NCBI GenBank assembly: GCA_026989405.1
Contig: JALSJL010000446.1
Coordinates: forward strand, 1-10,124
DNA: 10,124 nucleotides
Direction of reading: 5' to 3'
From: Marinosulfonomonas sp.
Lineage (GTDB): Bacteria > Pseudomonadota > Alphaproteobacteria > Rhodobacterales > Rhodobacteraceae
This document shows, one piece after another, positions 6,807-10,124 of this stretch. The translations under genes were made by a program, and so were the position numbers. The stretch's first letter is position 1, and the number at the start of each line of letters is the position of its first letter. Under the pieces are notes generated by a model. It did no database searches. It had not been told where the DNA came from and was given only the letters and a program-made list of their open reading frames with translations.

Positions 6807-6833
6807 GTCTTGCGGGCGGCATCAACGCAAGAC
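6807..6833. repeat. Inverted repeat upstream of lpd
   Basis: GTCTTGCG (6807-6814) and CGCAAGAC (6826-6833) are a perfect 8-base inverted repeat around an 11-base spacer. It sits 39-65 bases before the lpd start and 47 bases after the DUF924 stop codon. No T tract follows on the gene strand, which argues against a terminator. It could be an operator for lpd or an mRNA hairpin. Confidence 0.5.
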
Positions 6834-6880
6834 ACGGAAAACCCGCCTTGCGACGGCTGCATGGCACGGCCTGCACGGGG

Positions 6881-7465
6881 TCAGGCCGCCAGTTTGTCCT
6901 TGAGGTTGCGCAACACTTCGCCGTAGCCGCCATTTTCCATGAAACGCGCCTCGGCTTCGGTGGTGGCGCGCCGCAGGGCTTCGTTGCGGTAGGGAAACCG
7001 GCCAAACATGCGGATGACTTCGCGGTGTGCGCGCGCATGGAGCAGGTTCTCTGCGCCCGTTTCCGGCATCCGTTCCTTCATCAGCCGCACGCAGCGATCC
7101 TGATCGCACAGGTTTTCGGAATGCATCAGCGGCATGTAGAAAAACTGCCGGGCCGGCTCATCAATTCGCGTGTCCCAGCCCTTTTTGATGGCCGCTTTCG
7201 CAACCGCGCGCGCGGCACGGTCAGAAGCAAACGCCTGCCCGGTTCCGCGAAACATGTTGCGAGAAAACTGATCGGCAAGGATAAGATATGCAAGAGAACC
7301 GCTGGCATATGTCAGCCAAAGCCCGCAGGCGCCTTCCTGAGCATCGAACCAGGCCTTTTCAAACCTGTCCCGAATTTCCTGATCGAGGTCTTCCCCCCCT
7401 CGATACCAGCCTTCCGGCCCCACTTCATCCAGCCAATAAGCCAGAATATCGTCAGGGTTAGCCAT
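6881..7465 (-). CDS. DUF924 family protein of unknown function
   Basis: This 194-residue protein belongs to DUF924, a helical, TPR-like family with no established activity. Family hallmarks are visible in order: an N-terminal PDDILAYWLDEVGPEGWY, the central DQFSRNMFRGTGQAFASD segment, FFYMPLMHSENLCDQ, and a C-terminal HREVIRMFGRFPYRNEAL. Length is typical. I chose the ATG at 7465 because AGGAGGG (7477-7471) stands 5 bases before it. A GTG at 7471 in the same frame overlaps that ribosome site and would add only two residues. There is no signal peptide or membrane segment. It lies between the MFS and lpd genes on the same strand, with gaps of 112 bp on both sides, so it may be read alone. No role for lpd can be deduced from adjacency. 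Confidence 0.88.
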   Translation of the reverse strand: MANPDDILAYWLDEVGPEGWYRGGEDLDQEIRDRFEKAWFDAQEGACGLWLTYASGSLAYLILADQFSRNMFRGTGQAFASDRAARAVAKAAIKKGWDTRIDEPARQFFYMPLMHSENLCDQDRCVRLMKERMPETGAENLLHARAHREVIRMFGRFPYRNEALRRATTEAEARFMENGGYGEVLRNLKDKLAA

Positions 7466-7491
7466 GACCACCCTCCTCGCGGTGTCAGCCC

Positions 7492-7506
7492 CTTGATAGA
7501 ATCAAG
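7492..7506. repeat. Short palindrome upstream of the DUF924 gene
   Basis: CTTGAT-AGA-ATCAAG is a perfect 6-base inverted repeat with a 3-base centre, 26-41 bases before the DUF924 start. It resembles an FNR box (TTGAT-N4-ATCAA) but is one base short in the middle. It may be an operator or a leader hairpin. Confidence 0.4.
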
Positions 7507-7577
7507 CGTTACAACCATTGACGGATTCCGCAAGGCTGTTTCACAAGTTGTTTCCCGAATGTGTGCAGTTGCGACCT

Positions 7578-8843
7578 TCAAGCCTCGGTTGTTTCGTTTT
7601 CTTCGGCCTCGGCGGTTTCGATGGCCCATTCCTGGGCCACTTCAACCGCCACCGCCGATGCCGCAGGTGACACGCTTACATAGGGCCCAAGCTCGGAAAC
7701 CGGCACCGGTGCGCGCTGGGTCATGCGCCAGGCGCCGTAGGCAGCCAACACGATCATCAGCACGGCAACAAACAACCAGAACCCCTGCGGACCAAACGCG
7801 CCCATCATCCAGCCGGTGATCAGCGGCCCGGAAATTGCCCCCATGGCGTTGATGAACACGAGGCCTCCCGAGGCGGCTGCCATGTCTTCCGGCTCCAGAA
7901 AATCGTTCGTGTAGGCAATCAGAAGGGAATACAAGGGGTTCGAGGTGCCGCCCACCAGAAAGGCCACGATCAGCAGCACCGAGTAGCTGCCGGCAAAGGC
8001 AACCCCGAGCAGCGCGACCACACCGCTGCCAAGAGCCATCGCCATGATCAGAATGCGGCGGTCCATCCGGTCCGACAGCCAGCCGATGGGATATTGCATG
8101 ACCAGGGCGCCGATATAAAGCGTCGCGATGAAGACCGAAATTTCCCGGACATCCAGCCCGGCCCGCGTGGCATAGACCGCCGCCATACCGAACTGCGCCG
8201 AGAACACGCCGCCCAGCAGGAAAAGGCCCACACATCCCAGCGGCGACACCTCGTAAAGCTGGTGCAGGCTCATCGGTTTGGCGGTTTCGAACGCCGGCGT
8301 CGGGTTGACGGACAGCAGAATTGGCGTGAAGGCCACCGACACCAGAACCGACGAAATCACGAACAGCACAAACCCTGACGGGTCGCCCACCAACAAGAGG
8401 CTTTGGGCCGAAACGACCCCCAGCATCTGCACGATCATGTAGAGCGAAAGCGCCTGGCCGCGGGTTTCATTGCTGGCCGAATTGTTCAGCCAGCTTTCGG
8501 CGGTCACATAAACGCCGGAAAAACAGAACCCGATGATGATCCGGAACACGACCCAGGCCCAGGGCTCGGTGATCGTCGGAAACAGGATCAGAACCGCAGA
8601 AATCAGCGACCCGAGCGCTGCAAACACACGCACATGCCCAACCCGGCGGATCAGATCGGGCGCAAGGCGCGACCCTCCGAAGAACCCCGCGAAATAGGCC
8701 GACATGATGACCGATATTTCAAGGGTGGAAAAGCCCTCGATCGAGGCGCGCACGCCCAGCAATGTGCCCTGCACTCCATTGCCGACCATCAGCAAAAGGA
8801 TCCCGAGCAACAATGCCCATGAGCTTTTCAGGACTTCCAGCAT
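7578..8843 (-). CDS. Major facilitator superfamily transporter, YcaD-like
   Basis: This 421-residue inner-membrane protein has about twelve hydrophobic segments, as expected for an MFS carrier. The layout resembles the YcaD subgroup: MSAYFAGFFGGSRLAPDLIRRVGH between segments 2 and 3, FSGVYVTAESWLNN in the first half, and the motif A-like QYPIGWLSDRMDRR after segment 8. The C-terminal tail after residue 385 is rich in Ala and Glu and probably cytoplasmic. The start at 8843 begins directly before the first hydrophobic segment and has GGAG about 7 bases upstream. The open frame extends to 9038 but overlaps queA and lacks membrane character. The substrate is unknown. It follows queA by 68 bp on the same strand and is probably co-transcribed. 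A link to queuosine metabolism is not supported by sequence. Confidence 0.9.
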   Translation of the reverse strand: MLEVLKSSWALLLGILLLMVGNGVQGTLLGVRASIEGFSTLEISVIMSAYFAGFFGGSRLAPDLIRRVGHVRVFAALGSLISAVLILFPTITEPWAWVVFRIIIGFCFSGVYVTAESWLNNSASNETRGQALSLYMIVQMLGVVSAQSLLLVGDPSGFVLFVISSVLVSVAFTPILLSVNPTPAFETAKPMSLHQLYEVSPLGCVGLFLLGGVFSAQFGMAAVYATRAGLDVREISVFIATLYIGALVMQYPIGWLSDRMDRRILIMAMALGSGVVALLGVAFAGSYSVLLIVAFLVGGTSNPLYSLLIAYTNDFLEPEDMAAASGGLVFINAMGAISGPLITGWMMGAFGPQGFWLFVAVLMIVLAAYGAWRMTQRAPVPVSELGPYVSVSPAASAVAVEVAQEWAIETAEAEENETTEA

Positions 8844-8911
8844 GGCGGGCTCCGAGGTTTCATGCGGTTGGGATAGGCGGGCCGGGCACAAGCCGCGCGT
8901 GCAGAAACGAC

Positions 8912-9982
8912 CTAGCCCTGTCGCGTTTCGCCTTTTGGCAGCAGCAAGGACGCGTCGCCATAGGAAAAGAACCGATAGTCCTCGGAAATCGCGTGCCGGT
9001 AGATGTCCAGCATGCGGCCCTTGCCCATGAGCGCGCATACGAGCATCAGCAGGGTCGACCGTGGCAGGTGAAAATTCGTGATCAGCGCATCGGTTATCCG
9101 GAACCGGTAGCCGGGGGTGATGAAGATGTCGGTATTGCCGGACCAGGCCGAAATACTGCCGTCTTCACCGGCGGCGGTCTCGAGCAGCCGCAGGCTGGTT
9201 GTCCCGACCGGGATGATGCGCCCACCCGTCTGTCGCGTCCCGGCTATTTCGCCTGCCGTTTCGGCGCTGATCTCGCCCCATTCGGAGTGCATCTTGTGCT
9301 CGGCCACGTCGTCAACCTTCACCGGCAGAAACGTGCCGGCGCCCACATGCAGCGTGACATAGGAAAATTCGACCCCCTTTTCGCGCAGCCGTTTCATCAG
9401 GTCGTGATCAAAATGCAGCGATGCCGTCGGGGCGGCGACGGCGCCGCGGCGACGGGCCCAGATTGTCTGGTAGTCGACCTTGTCCTGCGCATCTGCCGGC
9501 CGCCGGGCTGCAATGTAAGGCGGCAGGGGCATGGCCCCGGCCCGTTGCAGCGCCGCGTCGAACGCCTCGCCCTGCAGGTTGAAGTCAAGCCGTGCCACGC
9601 CTTCTTTTCGCGAAACCAGCGTTGCGCGCAACCCGGCCCCGAAGGCGACCTGTTCGCCATCCCGGACCTTTTTCAGTGGCTTGAGCAACGCATTCCACCC
9701 CCCGTCCGGCGACGGTTCAAGCAATGTCACCTCGATCCGCGCCGAGGTTGTCCCGGCCTCCCCCGCCCGCGTGCGTGTGCCACTCAGGCGGGCGGGAATG
9801 ACCTTTGTGTCATTCAGAACCAGCCGATCGCCGGGGCGCAGGAATTCGGGCAGGTCGTGCATGGTCGCGTCAGTGATCCGCGCGGCGCTTGCCACAAGCA
9901 GGCGAGAGGCAGATCGCGGCCGCGCCGGACGCGTGGCGATCAGCCGTTCCGGCAGGTCAAAATCAAATTCCGAGAGTTTCAT
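8912..9982 (-). CDS. queA: S-adenosylmethionine:tRNA ribosyltransferase-isomerase
   Basis: This 356-residue enzyme moves the ribosyl part of S-adenosylmethionine onto preQ1 in tRNA to form epoxyqueuosine, the penultimate stage of queuosine synthesis. Family blocks are all present: MKLSEFDFDLPERLIA at the start, GDRLVLNDTKVIPARL (51-66), GAVAAPTASLHF in the middle, VTLHVGAGTFLPV, the HKMHSE motif, IPVGTTSLRLLE, and the C-terminal ITNFHLPRSTLLMLV and DYRFFSYGDA. Length is full. The start is the conserved MKLSEFDF, with weak AGAGACGGAA before it. The MFS gene follows 68 bp later. tgt, a common partner, is not in the window; it could lie elsewhere. No preQ1 riboswitch is visible in the 110-bp leader, which instead holds GC-rich hairpins. 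Confidence 0.97.
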   Translation of the reverse strand: MKLSEFDFDLPERLIATRPARPRSASRLLVASAARITDATMHDLPEFLRPGDRLVLNDTKVIPARLSGTRTRAGEAGTTSARIEVTLLEPSPDGGWNALLKPLKKVRDGEQVAFGAGLRATLVSRKEGVARLDFNLQGEAFDAALQRAGAMPLPPYIAARRPADAQDKVDYQTIWARRRGAVAAPTASLHFDHDLMKRLREKGVEFSYVTLHVGAGTFLPVKVDDVAEHKMHSEWGEISAETAGEIAGTRQTGGRIIPVGTTSLRLLETAAGEDGSISAWSGNTDIFITPGYRFRITDALITNFHLPRSTLLMLVCALMGKGRMLDIYRHAISEDYRFFSYGDASLLLPKGETRQG

Positions 9983-10001
9983 GCGTTCCGTCTCTTGCCG
10001 G

Positions 10002-10047
10002 GCGTTTCCAAACGCGCCGGCCGGCCAGGGGCCGCGGCGCAGCCGCG
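10002..10047. repeat. Pair of short hairpins upstream of queA
   Basis: GCGTTT-CC-AAACGC (10002-10015) and CGCGGC-GCA-GCCGCG (10033-10047) are perfect inverted repeats with tiny loops, in the spacer before queA. Between them lies CCGGCCGGCC. No T tract accompanies them. They may be part of a transcript end of an upstream gene, a DNA palindrome, or chance in a very GC-rich spacer. Confidence 0.35.
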
Positions 10048-10092
10048 CTGTATGCCAAAGCCAGGCCGGGCGCCAGTGGTCGTCGTGATTTT

Positions 10093-10124
10093 TCAGCCTC
10101 CGTTGGCGGGTGCCGTCGGGGCCT
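10093..10124 (-). CDS. Possible 3' end of an upstream gene, cut by the window edge
   Basis: A TGA at 10095-10093 on the minus strand is preceded in frame by codons for APTAPANGG, a composition common in low-complexity C-termini. It would end 110 bp before queA on the same strand. Only nine residues are visible and the other frames are also open here, so this is a weak suggestion. The gene cannot be named. Confidence 0.2.
   Translation of the reverse strand, partial: APTAPANGG

Noticed and set aside
5539..6903. 454-codon plus-strand open frame opposite lpd, and an overlapping one to 7819
   Set aside because: Both are shadows of lpd, DUF924 and MFS codon bias; the composition is not protein-like and no family motif is seen.
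7492..7506. FNR/FnrL binding site
   Set aside because: The half-sites are perfect, but the spacer is three bases instead of four, so I list it only as a palindrome.
8844..9038. 65-residue N-terminal extension of the MFS protein
   Set aside because: It overlaps the queA coding region on the same strand in another frame and is not hydrophobic; the first membrane segment starts right after the Met at 8843.

Overview
The window reads as an ordinary, gene-dense chromosomal segment of an alphaproteobacterium, most likely Rhodobacterales (inference). Base composition is GC-rich. The protein sequences look alphaproteobacterial to me, for example the CPVSGF variant of the UvrA zinc module and the Lpd of pyruvate-dehydrogenase type. 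The uvrA leader carries a GTTC-N7-GTTC direct repeat, the SOS-box form known from Rhodobacter and other alphaproteobacteria. I see no mobile element, tRNA, rRNA, CRISPR array or phage gene.

Layout. Left block, plus strand: an ErpA/IscA-type Fe-S carrier (21-347), exodeoxyribonuclease III (475-1257) and a 74-residue DUF2892 membrane protein (1329-1553). These face uvrA (minus, 4470-1612) tail to tail across a short spacer holding a hairpin. A 450-bp spacer (4471-4920) then separates uvrA from a divergent single-domain rhodanese gene (4921-5292, plus). It holds the SOS box on the uvrA side and, on the rhodanese side, a good promoter with a palindrome between its -35 and -10. The rhodanese gene ends at a clear intrinsic terminator (5319-5344). 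Beyond it, everything is on the minus strand: lpd (6768-5374), a DUF924 gene (7465-6881), a YcaD-like MFS transporter (8843-7578) and queA (9982-8912). A possible 3' end of one more minus-strand gene lies at the right edge.

Themes. Two DNA repair genes (xth, uvrA) lie close together, and uvrA appears to be under LexA control. Two small sulfur-related genes flank uvrA: the rhodanese and the DUF2892 protein. These are the two halves that E. coli YgaP carries as one protein. The rhodanese promoter contains ATATTC-N8-GAATAT, which includes the ATTC-N8-GAAT pattern I recall for the persulfide-sensing repressor SqrR (BigR/YgaP-like ArsR family). That is the most interesting signal here: a probable sulfide/persulfide-responsive rhodanese unit whose regulator lies outside the window. 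The other genes are housekeeping (lpd, queA) or poorly characterised conserved families (DUF924, MFS). I do not see a wholly new multi-gene system.
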